58,286 nucleotides of DNA from an uncultured Traorella sp. (GTDB taxonomy: Bacteria; Bacillota_I; Bacilli_A; Erysipelotrichales; Erysipelotrichaceae): assembly GCA_944324265.1 (NCBI GenBank), contig CALUVS010000010.1, positions 1 through 58,286 on the forward strand, read 5' to 3'. A program made the translations under genes and the position numbers. This document shows, in pieces, positions 7,250 through 15,032 of the stretch. The notes beneath the pieces are model-generated. The model was not told the DNA's origin, made no database searches, and worked only from the letters and a program-made list of their open reading frames with translations. Each line of letters begins with the position of its first letter. The stretch's first letter is position 1.

Positions 7250-7948
7250 ATATTTCTTTATTTCATTGATTTCTTTCTCAGTTAAATAACGCCATTTACC
7301 TTCATCCAAGTTTTCCAGTGTTAAGTTAATAAAACGGATTCTTTTTAATGAACGAACTTGATATTGATAAGCTGAACACATTCTTCTGATTTGACGATTA
7401 TAGCCTTGCGTCAATATGATGCGAAACATTCTCTGATTTATTTTCTTGATCCGACAGGACTTGGTTACAACGTAACTGTTGGTCACCGGATTATAGATTT
7501 TTACACCTTCTCTTAAATGGTTTAAGAATTCATCCGTCAATTTATGATCAACCGTCACTTCATATTCTTTATCATGTCCATTTTCTTCTCTTAACAAATC
7601 ATTGACAATATCCCCGTCATTCGTTAATAGAATCGCACCTGTAGAATCTTTATCCAAGCGTCCTACAGGAAAGATACGCTCAGGATAATTGACATAATCA
7701 ATAATATTTCCTTCCACATGTCTCTCTGTCGTACAGGTAATACCAGCCGGCTTATTTAACAGAATATAAACTTCAGGATCTTTCGGTTTAATTTCTTGTC
7801 CGTCAATTGTCACCACATCATTTTCTTCAATGACTGTCTGAATTTCAGCCTGTTTGCCATTGACATAAACTCTTCCTTCCAAAATATACTGTTCAGCCAT
7901 TCTTCGTGAACAAAACCCTGATGAACTAATATATTTATTTATGCGCAT
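7226..7948 (-). CDS. rluF: 23S rRNA pseudouridine synthase, RluF type
   Basis: 240-residue RsuA/RluB/E/F-family enzyme converting uridine to pseudouridine in 23S rRNA (position 2604 in E. coli for RluF). An N-terminal S4 RNA-binding domain (MRINKYISSSGFCSRR..., about 1-60) is followed by the catalytic domain with GRLDKDSTG, whose Asp is the nucleophile, and NRQIRRMC. Features closer to RluF than RsuA/RluB are GITCTTE, NGHDKEYEVTVD and the C-terminal EGKWRYLTEKE. The start overlaps the end of nadE by 14 nt, so the two form an operon. Confidence 0.88.
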   Translation of the reverse strand: MRINKYISSSGFCSRRMAEQYILEGRVYVNGKQAEIQTVIEENDVVTIDGQEIKPKDPEVYILLNKPAGITCTTERHVEGNIIDYVNYPERIFPVGRLDKDSTGAILLTNDGDIVNDLLREENGHDKEYEVTVDHKLTDEFLNHLREGVKIYNPVTNSYVVTKSCRIKKINQRMFRIILTQGYNRQIRRMCSAYQYQVRSLKRIRFINLTLENLDEGKWRYLTEKEINEIKKYKKGANQL

Positions 7949-9803
7949 GACTCAATATTTCATCCTTTAATTTTAAATATAAATTTGTTTTTTCATAGCA
8001 GCATTGATTTTCTCTGAAATCATTGCCGAAAGCACCGCGGCTGACCATAACGATCGGAGCTGATTGAATACGTTTGAAGACTCCTTGTTCAAATTTGGAT
8101 AATACCCATTCCAAATCATCAATGAAAGCCTGAGGTTCATCCAAGTGATACCATTTGATCCATCTGCCGATTGGCTGATTGTAAATCTCACCGCTCAAAT
8201 AATCTTCCATCAGTTTTTCAATTTCATAGCCCGGATATTCTGTCAGCATGCGCACCAATTCATCATGATAGAACCATTTCATCGGATCTAACTGATTGTT
8301 TTTCAATTCTGCAGACGGCGGCATGATCCATTCAATATCATTTTCTTTTACATTCGGCAATAAATTTTGCGGAATGATTTCCTTTCCGTTCACTTCATTG
8401 ATAGAACGTGCCAAATCAAATAAAACAACTTTGGTCACATCCTGCAAAGGAGCCAAGCAGCCGATTGTATCCCCATATAAGGTCGCATAGCCAAAAGCTG
8501 CTTCTACTTTATTGCCATTATTGATGACAACTGCATTTTCTACCTGTGAAATACCGGATAAGATGCTTCCTCGAATTCTGGCTTGAATATTTTCAATGGC
8601 AAATTCACTGATTTCTTTTTCTGTATATTGTTTCAGACAAGTAATCTGTTCTTCTACTAATCGCTGAATGATACCATCTCGGCATTCAATTCCTAAAGCC
8701 TCAGCCAATTGATGCGCATTATCAATCGTTGTAGACGAATTATAGCGAGTGGCCATATTCAAACCAATGATACGCTCTTTTCCCAATGCCATTGTCAGCA
8801 ATGCTGCATTGACAGAACTGTCCAATCCGCCGGATAATCCGATGATCCATTTAAAACGAGATTGAAATACTTGCTTATCAAATTCAGAAATAGCACAAAG
8901 CAATGCTTTCAATAACTTTGTCTCACATTTTTCTGCCAAGGAACTTTCATGAATATCGACAATTTTGCATTCTTCCTGAAAAGCATCATTGCAGCTGATC
9001 TTTCTTTCTCCTTTTTCATCATATACGCTGGAATCTCCATCAAAAATACAAACACTTTTTCCGTTATTCTGCATACCGCAGGCATTCACATAAATCAAAG
9101 GAACAATAGCACCATTGTTTTTTACATGACGCATGATTTGTTTTTCTCTGCCGATTTCTTTGTTCATGGTCCAAGGAGAACTCGATATATTGACAATCAT
9201 ATCTGCCTTTTGATTTAAATAATGCTTTGTCGGATCAAAATTGTAATCATTGCTCCATAAATCTTCACAGATTTCTAATCCAATTCGTACTGTCTGTCCA
9301 TCCTTCTCAAATAAGAAACAAGAAGTTAAGAAATCTTCGTTCTCATGCAGTCTTCTGGATAATTCCAATGCAGAATAAAAATAACGGCTGTCATCAAAAA
9401 CGCGATAATCCGGATTTAAATATTTGACATACAATCCAGGATATTTCTGATTTTCTTTTTTGACCCATTGCTTATCAAAAGCAAAATAAGCACAATTACA
9501 TCTGCTTTTTCTGCCGTCTCGGCCTTTGATATTTTCAAAAGTTCCGACATTTCCCCAAATAATACCAATGCCTTCACTGGCATTTTTTAATATTTCATTG
9601 TATGAAATCAATGTTTCACAGAATGCCGGATCCATCCATTTATCTGACAGCATATAACCGGAAACGGCCATTTCCGGAAATACGATCAAATCTGCTTTTT
9701 CTTTTTTTGCCTGATCAATCATCTCAAGCATTTTATTGACATTTTTGCTTGGCTGTCCCGCCAAAACATTTATTTGTCCTAATGCTATTTTCACATTCAT
9801 CAC
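7935..9803 (-). CDS. nadE: Glutamine-dependent NAD+ synthase
   Basis: 622-residue two-domain NadE making NAD+ from deamido-NAD+ with ammonia released from glutamine. The N-terminal nitrilase-type glutaminase (about 1-280) shows FPEMAVSGY with the catalytic Glu and IGLEICEDLW with the nucleophile Cys. The C-terminal synthetase begins at about 320 with the pyrophosphate loop LSGGLDSSVNAALL. Length fits the bacterial glutamine-dependent family. A start at ATG 9803 or the adjacent next ATG (9800) is possible. It leads an operon with rluF. The NAD kinase gene of the same pathway lies at 34148. Confidence 0.95.
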   Translation of the reverse strand: MMNVKIALGQINVLAGQPSKNVNKMLEMIDQAKKEKADLIVFPEMAVSGYMLSDKWMDPAFCETLISYNEILKNASEGIGIIWGNVGTFENIKGRDGRKSRCNCAYFAFDKQWVKKENQKYPGLYVKYLNPDYRVFDDSRYFYSALELSRRLHENEDFLTSCFLFEKDGQTVRIGLEICEDLWSNDYNFDPTKHYLNQKADMIVNISSSPWTMNKEIGREKQIMRHVKNNGAIVPLIYVNACGMQNNGKSVCIFDGDSSVYDEKGERKISCNDAFQEECKIVDIHESSLAEKCETKLLKALLCAISEFDKQVFQSRFKWIIGLSGGLDSSVNAALLTMALGKERIIGLNMATRYNSSTTIDNAHQLAEALGIECRDGIIQRLVEEQITCLKQYTEKEISEFAIENIQARIRGSILSGISQVENAVVINNGNKVEAAFGYATLYGDTIGCLAPLQDVTKVVLFDLARSINEVNGKEIIPQNLLPNVKENDIEWIMPPSAELKNNQLDPMKWFYHDELVRMLTEYPGYEIEKLMEDYLSGEIYNQPIGRWIKWYHLDEPQAFIDDLEWVLSKFEQGVFKRIQSAPIVMVSRGAFGNDFRENQCCYEKTNLYLKLKDEILSHAHK

Positions 9804-9856
9804 CTACTTCATCAGTATTTTATCACAATTTTACATGATTATTAGTCCTGAAGTGA

Positions 9857-9862
9857 TATAAT
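9857..9862 (+). promoter_or_regulatory. Extended -10 promoter of AIM24-family gene
   Basis: TGATATAAT: a perfect TATAAT with an upstream TG, 20 nt before the ATG; no clear -35. Confidence 0.55.
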
Positions 9863-9882
9863 TAGAAAAAAGGAGAGACTTT

Positions 9883-10563
9883 ATGAAATACGAAATAATA
9901 GGGAATGTATTACCGGCTGTTGAAATTACTTTTGATCATGAAAATGAAGCTATCGTTACACAATCCGGAGGGATGTCATGGATGAGTGAAGGTGTCCGCA
10001 TGGATACAAATATGCGCGGCGGATTTATGAAGAGTTTAGGACGTTCTTTTGCTGGTGAATCAATGTTTATGGTCACATATACAGCTGAAAGAAGCGGATC
10101 TCAAATTGCCTTTTCATCCACTGTTCCCGGACAGATCTTAGCCATTGAAGCCAGTGAGCATCCAGGCATGATCTTGCAGAAGGGAGCTTTCTTATGCTCA
10201 GAAAAAAATGTCAATGTAGATGTAGTGTTTACGAAAAAATTCTCTTCAGGTTTATTTGGCGGAGAAGGATTTATCTTACAATCCATCAGCGGGCAGGGAA
10301 AACTGTTTTTAGAAATTGACGGGAATACTGTGCTCAAAGAATTAGCACCAAACGAAACTCTTTTAGTTGACACAGGAAATGTTGTTGCTTTTGATTCATC
10401 AATTCAATATGAAATTAAATCTATCTCAGGTGCAAAGAATATTTTATTCGGCGGGGAAGGATTATTTGTGACGAAATTAAGCGGACCGGGAAAAGTATTG
10501 ATCCAAACACAGAATTTCTCTGATTTTGCAGGCAGAATTTCTGCATTGATTCCAAGTAAATAA
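9883..10563 (+). CDS. AIM24/TIGR00266-family protein
   Basis: 226-residue cytoplasmic protein of the bacterial AIM24 (TIGR00266) family, a beta-rich repeated jelly-roll-like fold of unknown biochemical role. Recognisable are MSWMSEGVRMDTNMRGGF near the start and the glycine-rich repeats SGLFGGEGFILQSISG and NILFGGEGLFVTKLSGPG, which mark the duplicated halves. Shine-Dalgarno AAAGGAGAG precedes ATG 9883. It is followed 58 bp later by the DUF362 gene on the same strand, with no terminator between, so they are probably cotranscribed. No enzymatic residues can be named. Confidence 0.85.
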   Translation: MKYEIIGNVLPAVEITFDHENEAIVTQSGGMSWMSEGVRMDTNMRGGFMKSLGRSFAGESMFMVTYTAERSGSQIAFSSTVPGQILAIEASEHPGMILQKGAFLCSEKNVNVDVVFTKKFSSGLFGGEGFILQSISGQGKLFLEIDGNTVLKELAPNETLLVDTGNVVAFDSSIQYEIKSISGAKNILFGGEGLFVTKLSGPGKVLIQTQNFSDFAGRISALIPSK

Positions 10564-10621
10564 TTTATTTTATTGAATAATTTATAAAATGAGTTATATT
10601 ATTACTGACAAGGAGGTACTT

Positions 10622-11503
10622 ATGGAAAAAGCAAAAGTTTATTTTACAAAAGAAATTACTCCTGAAAGCTTGGTGAAGATCTTTAAGACTTTAAACAAAG
10701 AACTTCCAGGAAAAGTTGCAGTTAAGCTTCATTCTGGTGAAGATGGCAATCAGAATTATGTCAGACCTGAATTTGTCCGTGACATTGTGGAATTAGTTGA
10801 CGGAACTGTTGTCGAATGCAATACGGCTTATGAAGGTGAAAGACATACAACAGAAAAGCATCAGCACCTTATGGAAAAACACAACTGGACCAAATACTTT
10901 GATGTAGATATTATGGATGCAGAAGAGGATCTGCACATTGATATTCCAAATGGACGTGTACTGAAAGAAAACTATTTTGGAAAACATATAGAAAATTATG
11001 ATTCCATGTTAGTGTTATCTCATTTTAAGGGACACCCAATGGGCGGTTACGGCGGCGCCTTGAAACAATTATCTATCGGCTGTGCCTCAACAGCTGGAAA
11101 ATCATTGATTCATTCTGCCGGCAAGATCAAAGATATGCATATTCTTTGGGACAATACAGCTCCTCAAGATCAATTCTTGGAATCAATGGCAGATGCAGCG
11201 ATGTCTGTCGTTGACTATTTCCATGGAAATATTGCATATATCAATATCATGTGCAATATCTCTGTTGACTGTGACTGCTGTGCAGTAGCAGAAGATCCTT
11301 GCATGAAGGATATCGGTATCTTAGCAAGCACTGATCCAATTGCTATTGATCAAGCCTGCATTGATTTAATCTATCAATCTGATGATCCAGGAAGAGATCA
11401 CTTCATTGAAAGAGTAGAAACCAGAAATGGTATTCATACAATTGAAGCTGCTGCAGAGCTTGGATTCGGTACAAGAGAATACGAATTAATTTCTATTGAT
11501 TAA
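10622..11503 (+). CDS. DUF362 domain-containing protein
   Basis: 293 residues from ATG 10622, chosen over an in-frame ATG at 10589 because AAGGAGGTAC lies just upstream of 10622. The whole protein matches the DUF362 pattern: VAVKLHSGEDGNQNYV, FKGHPMGGYGGALKQLSIGCAS, and a C-terminal ASTDPIAIDQACIDLI. It lacks the extra ferredoxin domain of longer DUF362 proteins but carries a cysteine cluster, CNISVDCDCC followed by a further Cys, that could bind a metal or iron-sulfur cluster. Function is unknown; the family is common in anaerobes and suspected to be redox-related. Confidence 0.87.
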   Translation: MEKAKVYFTKEITPESLVKIFKTLNKELPGKVAVKLHSGEDGNQNYVRPEFVRDIVELVDGTVVECNTAYEGERHTTEKHQHLMEKHNWTKYFDVDIMDAEEDLHIDIPNGRVLKENYFGKHIENYDSMLVLSHFKGHPMGGYGGALKQLSIGCASTAGKSLIHSAGKIKDMHILWDNTAPQDQFLESMADAAMSVVDYFHGNIAYINIMCNISVDCDCCAVAEDPCMKDIGILASTDPIAIDQACIDLIYQSDDPGRDHFIERVETRNGIHTIEAAAELGFGTREYELISID

Positions 11504-11526
11504 AAGCCACTCTCGTGGCTTTTTTC
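11502..11526. terminator. Bidirectional terminator
   Basis: AAAAGCCAC, TCTC loop, GTGGCTTTTT, beginning inside the DUF362 stop codon and reaching the stop codon of the convergent phosphatase gene; both strands have T-runs. Confidence 0.88.
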
Positions 11527-12046
11527 ATATTTCAAACTCAATAATTTCTCCATTTTTAGGATGAACACCGCATAATGACTGTATCAGCATGCCATGACAA
11601 ACAACAATCACTGTATTATATGACGTATATTTTTGTAAAACATTCAATGCTCTTTCTCTCATGATATTGCAATCTTCCCAAGCGAAATCTTGATTTTTGG
11701 GATATACCCCTTGATATTTCATAAACTCCTGATATCCTTGCTCAGCAACTTCCTCTTCCTCATAAATATAATCTTTATTGGCCATCCATTCATGCAGATC
11801 TGTTTCAACGATAATTTCTTTCTGCAGTTCCTTAGAAAGAATGGCAGCACTCTGCAAAGCTCTGGTATATGGAGAAGATAAAATAAGTTCTGCGTCATGC
11901 AATCTTTTTTCTTTTGATGTCTTCTGTATTTCCTGGATTCCTTGATTGCTCAAAGGTGATAAATGAACTCCAAATCCCTGATATATTTTTTTATTTCTTT
12001 CTGTATAGTCTGTTTTGCCATGGCGATTCAAATAAAATTTACTCAT
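11525..12046 (-). CDS. Histidine phosphatase family protein (phosphoglycerate mutase-like)
   Basis: 173-residue member of the histidine phosphatase superfamily. The catalytic RHG motif is near the N-terminus (FYLNRHGKTDYTERN), the Arg-rich phosphate pocket SSPYTRALQSA follows, and the second catalytic His is in VVCHGMLI near the C-terminus. The protein is shorter than true dPGM enzymes, so it is better called a broad-specificity phosphatase; the substrate is unknown. Its Shine-Dalgarno AAAGGAGATG is good. It is a single-gene unit facing the DUF362 gene. Confidence 0.88.
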   Translation of the reverse strand: MSKFYLNRHGKTDYTERNKKIYQGFGVHLSPLSNQGIQEIQKTSKEKRLHDAELILSSPYTRALQSAAILSKELQKEIIVETDLHEWMANKDYIYEEEEVAEQGYQEFMKYQGVYPKNQDFAWEDCNIMRERALNVLQKYTSYNTVIVVCHGMLIQSLCGVHPKNGEIIEFEI

Positions 12047-12094
12047 TTTTTCATCTCCTTTTTATTTAATTTCATCATATCATAGAAACTGCAT

Positions 12095-12119
12095 AAAAAA
12101 ATCCTATATTTCTATAGGA
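12095..12119 (-). terminator. Terminator of nitroreductase gene
   Basis: Minus strand TCCTATA, GAAA loop, TATAGGA followed by seven T; adjacent to the stop codon. Confidence 0.88.
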
Positions 12120-12713
12120 CTATTTGAATGTTTTCATTCTTTCACTGGCCGGTATTTTTTCTTTGGGTTCATCAATTGATTCAATTTTACCAAATACCAT
12201 CTGTGCAGTTAAATGATAATTCAATGGTACATTCCATTCTTTTCTTACTCTTTCATCAATAATGGGATTGTAATGCTGAAGATGAGCTCCTAAATTCAAA
12301 CTTGCAAACATATTCCACATGTTGCCCTGCAGTATTCCCATACCATGACTGGCAAATATAGGGAAGTTGTCTTTATACAAAGGAATATTATTCATATATT
12401 TTTCTACGATACTTTCATCTTCATAAAATAAGATTGTTCCTTTTGCTTGCTTAAACATTTCAATCTTATCTTCTGTCGGCTGAAAGTGTTCAGGTTTCAC
12501 AATGGCTCTCAATACATCTTTTACAATGTCCCACAGTTTTCTATGTTCCTCATTCATCAATACAATGATCTTTGAACTTTGCATATTATATCCTGTCGGA
12601 GATTCCACAAGCACCTCAGCAATAATTTTTTCTATCTCTTCATCTTTATACGGTATATCATTTGAAAGTTTATAGACACTTCTTCTTTTCTTTAATAACT
12701 CAATGTAATTCAT
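12120..12713 (-). CDS. Nitroreductase family protein
   Basis: 197-residue FMN-dependent NAD(P)H oxidoreductase of the nitroreductase fold, of the small fatty-acid-repression (Frm2-like) type. Supporting features are the N-terminal LLKKRRSVYKLSNDIPYKDE, ESPTGYNMQSSKIIVL for FMN phosphate binding, ASHGMGILQGNMWNMFASLNLGAHLQHYNP in the dimer/FMN region (written here only as a landmark, positions about 120-150), and FGKIESIDEPK near the end. Substrate unknown. It is monocistronic, followed by its own terminator. Confidence 0.85.
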   Translation of the reverse strand: MNYIELLKKRRSVYKLSNDIPYKDEEIEKIIAEVLVESPTGYNMQSSKIIVLMNEEHRKLWDIVKDVLRAIVKPEHFQPTEDKIEMFKQAKGTILFYEDESIVEKYMNNIPLYKDNFPIFASHGMGILQGNMWNMFASLNLGAHLQHYNPIIDERVRKEWNVPLNYHLTAQMVFGKIESIDEPKEKIPASERMKTFK

Positions 12714-12775
12714 ATTATGTCCTCGTTTCTGCTTTCACTATACAGTATATTTTGCAATAGGACGAATCATATGAC

Positions 12776-12801
12776 TGAAAAAAAGCGTATTGCTACGCTT
12801 T
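12776..12801 (-). terminator. Terminator of rnpA-yidC-jag operon
   Basis: Minus strand AAAGCGTA, GCAA loop, TACGCTTT and seven T; overlaps the jag stop codon. Confidence 0.88.
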
Positions 12802-13414
12802 AGTGTTTGTTTTCATCATAGATAATCGTAATATGACGATTTTTACCGTCGCCTTCACTTTCAGTACGAATATTCGGCATATTAGCTAAGTATGAATGAA
12901 TAACCTTTCTTTCATCATTTGGCATTGGATCTAAAGAAGCTTTAATTTTTGTTCTCTGAACTGATTTAGCAGCTCTCAAAGCCGCTGCACGCTCTTTCGC
13001 ATATTTATCTTCTTTATATCCATTGATATCTGTAACAGTCATGACACGCTTCTTAAACATGCCAGAAGCAGCTGCTTTCACCACTGTATTGATATCCGTC
13101 AATGTCTGTCCATTTTTTCCAATTAAAATGGCATTATTATCTGCATCCAAACAAATTTTGAAATAATAATCTTCTTTATAACAATCAATTTCAACATTCA
13201 TGTGAATTCCATCAAAATACTTTTTCAAATAATCAACAATAAAATCACGGATATCATTGTCACAATAAGCTTCAATTTCTACTCTGCTGCCAAAACCAAA
13301 CAACCCTTGTTTTTCTTCAGTAGTTGTATAAGTCAATTCATCAACACGGCACCCTTTTGCAGCTGCCGCTGCAGCCAAAGCTTCATTTAGATTTTTTCCA
13401 GAGTATTTTTCCAT
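12800..13414 (-). CDS. jag: Jag/KhpB (EloR) RNA-binding protein
   Basis: 204-residue SpoIIIJ-associated protein. Three domains in order: Jag_N (about 1-55, with the turn KQGLFGFGSR), a KH domain (about 60-140, loop IGKNGQT) and an R3H domain (about 145-204, ERKVIHSYL with the Arg and His spaced by three). KhpB proteins bind small RNAs and, with KhpA, control cell elongation and division in Gram-positive bacteria. It follows yidC by 10 bp, the conserved rnpA-yidC-jag order near the origin. Confidence 0.95.
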   Translation of the reverse strand: MEKYSGKNLNEALAAAAAAKGCRVDELTYTTTEEKQGLFGFGSRVEIEAYCDNDIRDFIVDYLKKYFDGIHMNVEIDCYKEDYYFKICLDADNNAILIGKNGQTLTDINTVVKAAASGMFKKRVMTVTDINGYKEDKYAKERAAALRAAKSVQRTKIKASLDPMPNDERKVIHSYLANMPNIRTESEGDGKNRHITIIYDENKH

Positions 13415-13424
13415 AATATTTCAC

Positions 13425-14309
13425 CTAATCCTTAATAAAGAATTTATTAACTATAATGTTCTGAAGAATTCTTACGATAGAAGAAACCATCCAGTAGAAT
13501 GACATCGCTGTTGGCCAAGTAAAACCGATAAATCCAATCATAACAGTTGAAACAATAGACATCATCTTCATTTGATCAGGACCGCTTTGTTTATTTGCAT
13601 AATCCTTTGTCTTAATATGACTTTCTCTCTTTTTCTTTTCGGCCAGCCAGCCAGGAACTTTGATACTTAAATATTGGAAAATAATCATCAATACAAAAAT
13701 CACTACCAATGGATAAGCTCCGCTGCTCAAACCTTCCAATGGAGTCTGAGTCAGATCCACACCCATAAATGTTCCTCTTACTACAATATCAGCTCTCTGC
13801 ACTGCATAGTAAATCGCAATAATTACCGGGAACTGAACTAACATACCTATAATAGATGAAAAAGGATTTACATTGTGTTTTGCATATAATTCCTGCATTT
13901 CATTTGCCATACGCATTTTAGAATTCTGATCTGTCTTGCCTTCATACTTATTCTGAATTCTAGTCATTTCTGGCTGTATCATCTGCATTTTCTGCTGAGC
14001 AATCTGGCTCTTGATAGAAAAGACTGCTAAAATAGCATTGATTAATACAGTTGCAACAATAATTGCAATACCAGCATCATTTGTTAATCCTCCTACCCAG
14101 TTAATTAACTGTGACATTGGCCAAATAAAGATTGCGGCAAACCATCCTTCATTCCATACTTCACTAAATGAAGTAGAAGAATAGATAATGAATTCTTCAG
14201 CAGTTTTTTTTGTTTCCGGATCAACATAGTTTGCACAGCCTGCTGCGACTACAAGCAGCACCAAGCTGAACAAAATTAATTTTCTTTTACCTTTAAACAA
14301 ATTTTTCAT
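13425..14309 (-). CDS. yidC: Membrane protein insertase YidC/OxaA
   Basis: 294 residues from ATG 14309, preferred because AAGGAGAG lies just upstream; an in-frame ATG at 14333 has none. A lipoprotein signal (LVVAAGCANYV) gives a lipidated Cys, as in the Gram-positive SpoIIIJ/YqjG type. About five membrane segments follow, with the 60KD_IMP core from about residue 55: ILAVFSIKSQIAQQKMQ carries the conserved cytoplasmic Arg/Lys-rich loop. The protein inserts membrane proteins alone or with SecYEG. It lies between rnpA and jag; the yidD gene usually found between rnpA and yidC is missing (25 bp gap). Confidence 0.95.
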   Translation of the reverse strand: MKNLFKGKRKLILFSLVLLVVAAGCANYVDPETKKTAEEFIIYSSTSFSEVWNEGWFAAIFIWPMSQLINWVGGLTNDAGIAIIVATVLINAILAVFSIKSQIAQQKMQMIQPEMTRIQNKYEGKTDQNSKMRMANEMQELYAKHNVNPFSSIIGMLVQFPVIIAIYYAVQRADIVVRGTFMGVDLTQTPLEGLSSGAYPLVVIFVLMIIFQYLSIKVPGWLAEKKKRESHIKTKDYANKQSGPDQMKMMSIVSTVMIGFIGFTWPTAMSFYWMVSSIVRILQNIIVNKFFIKD

Positions 14310-14334
14310 TTTTCTCTCCTTATGTAAAATCACC

Positions 14335-14661
14335 TTATATTTTAACTTTTTTTATAAGCATTTCCAAGGCTTTTTTATTACTTGCGTAACTTTCTTCTAA
14401 AAAATGCGGGCGCACAAGCAAAATTCCATCAAAATTTTCATCAAAAGTCATTACTTCCTGCAGCATCATACGCACTTGACGCTTAATTTTATTTCTCTGT
14501 ACTGCTTTGCCTAATTTCTTTCCAACCGAAAGTCCGATACGTGCATGATCCAATGATCTTTTCTTTACATATAAGGTGAATGATGGAGAAACATAAAACT
14601 TTCTTTCGCTGAGTATTTTTTGATACTCCTGACTTTTACGTACACGAAGTTCTTTTCTCAT
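14335..14661 (-). CDS. rnpA: Ribonuclease P protein component
   Basis: 108 residues from ATG 14661 (AAAGGAG upstream; an in-frame start eight codons earlier lacks a Shine-Dalgarno). It shows the RnpA basic RNA-binding core: ARIGLSVGKKLGKAVQRNKIKR with the RNR-type signature near residues 50-70. The protein binds the RNase P RNA and assists 5' maturation of pre-tRNA. A TACAAT -10 with an upstream TG (14692-14687) gives it a promoter separate from rpmH. Confidence 0.94.
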   Translation of the reverse strand: MRKELRVRKSQEYQKILSERKFYVSPSFTLYVKKRSLDHARIGLSVGKKLGKAVQRNKIKRQVRMMLQEVMTFDENFDGILLVRPHFLEESYASNKKALEMLIKKVKI

Positions 14662-14735
14662 GCTTTCTCCTTTCGCTGCATTCAATATTGTAACATGAAA
14701 TTACTTAAAATAAATGACGAATTCATGCTATCGTT

Positions 14736-14762
14736 AAAAAAATCACCTTTCGGTGATTTTTT
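14736..14762 (-). terminator. Terminator/attenuator after rpmH
   Basis: Minus strand TCACC, GAAA loop, GGTGA with seven T. It separates rpmH from rnpA, which are normally cotranscribed, though partial read-through is possible. Confidence 0.85.
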
Positions 14763-14895
14763 AAGCTGATAACACTTTTCTACCTTTAGCACGACGACGG
14801 GCTAAAACATTGCGCCCTCCTACCGTTTTCATACGGGCTCTGAAACCGTGTGTTGTTTGGTGTTTTCTTTTGCTCGGTTGATATGTTCTTTTCAT
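14761..14895 (-). CDS. rpmH: 50S ribosomal protein L34
   Basis: 44-residue L34, easily missed because it is short. [18 protein letters not shown] and [16 protein letters not shown] are the near-invariant ends of the family. The ATG at 14895 follows a GGAGGTGG Shine-Dalgarno. Its position next to rnpA and the origin is the classic bacterial arrangement. Ends directly in a terminator hairpin. Confidence 0.98.
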   Translation of the reverse strand: MKRTYQPSKRKHQTTHGFRARMKTVGGRNVLARRRAKGRKVLSA

Positions 14896-14995
14896 AGAGC
14901 CACCTCCATATCTATATTAACTTTTTACAAATAGAACATTGCTTTTAGATTATACAATAGATAAATGCAATTCGTCAACAACAAATTGTACTAAT

Positions 14996-15025
14996 GAAAA
15001 ATCACTTCCGTAATAGAAGTGATTT
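14996..15025 (-). terminator. Terminator of Na/Pi cotransporter gene
   Basis: Minus strand AAATCACTTC, 7-nt loop, GAAGTGATTT then TTCATT; stem of 10 bp, modest T-run. Confidence 0.7.
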
Positions 15026-15032
15026 CTTTTCT

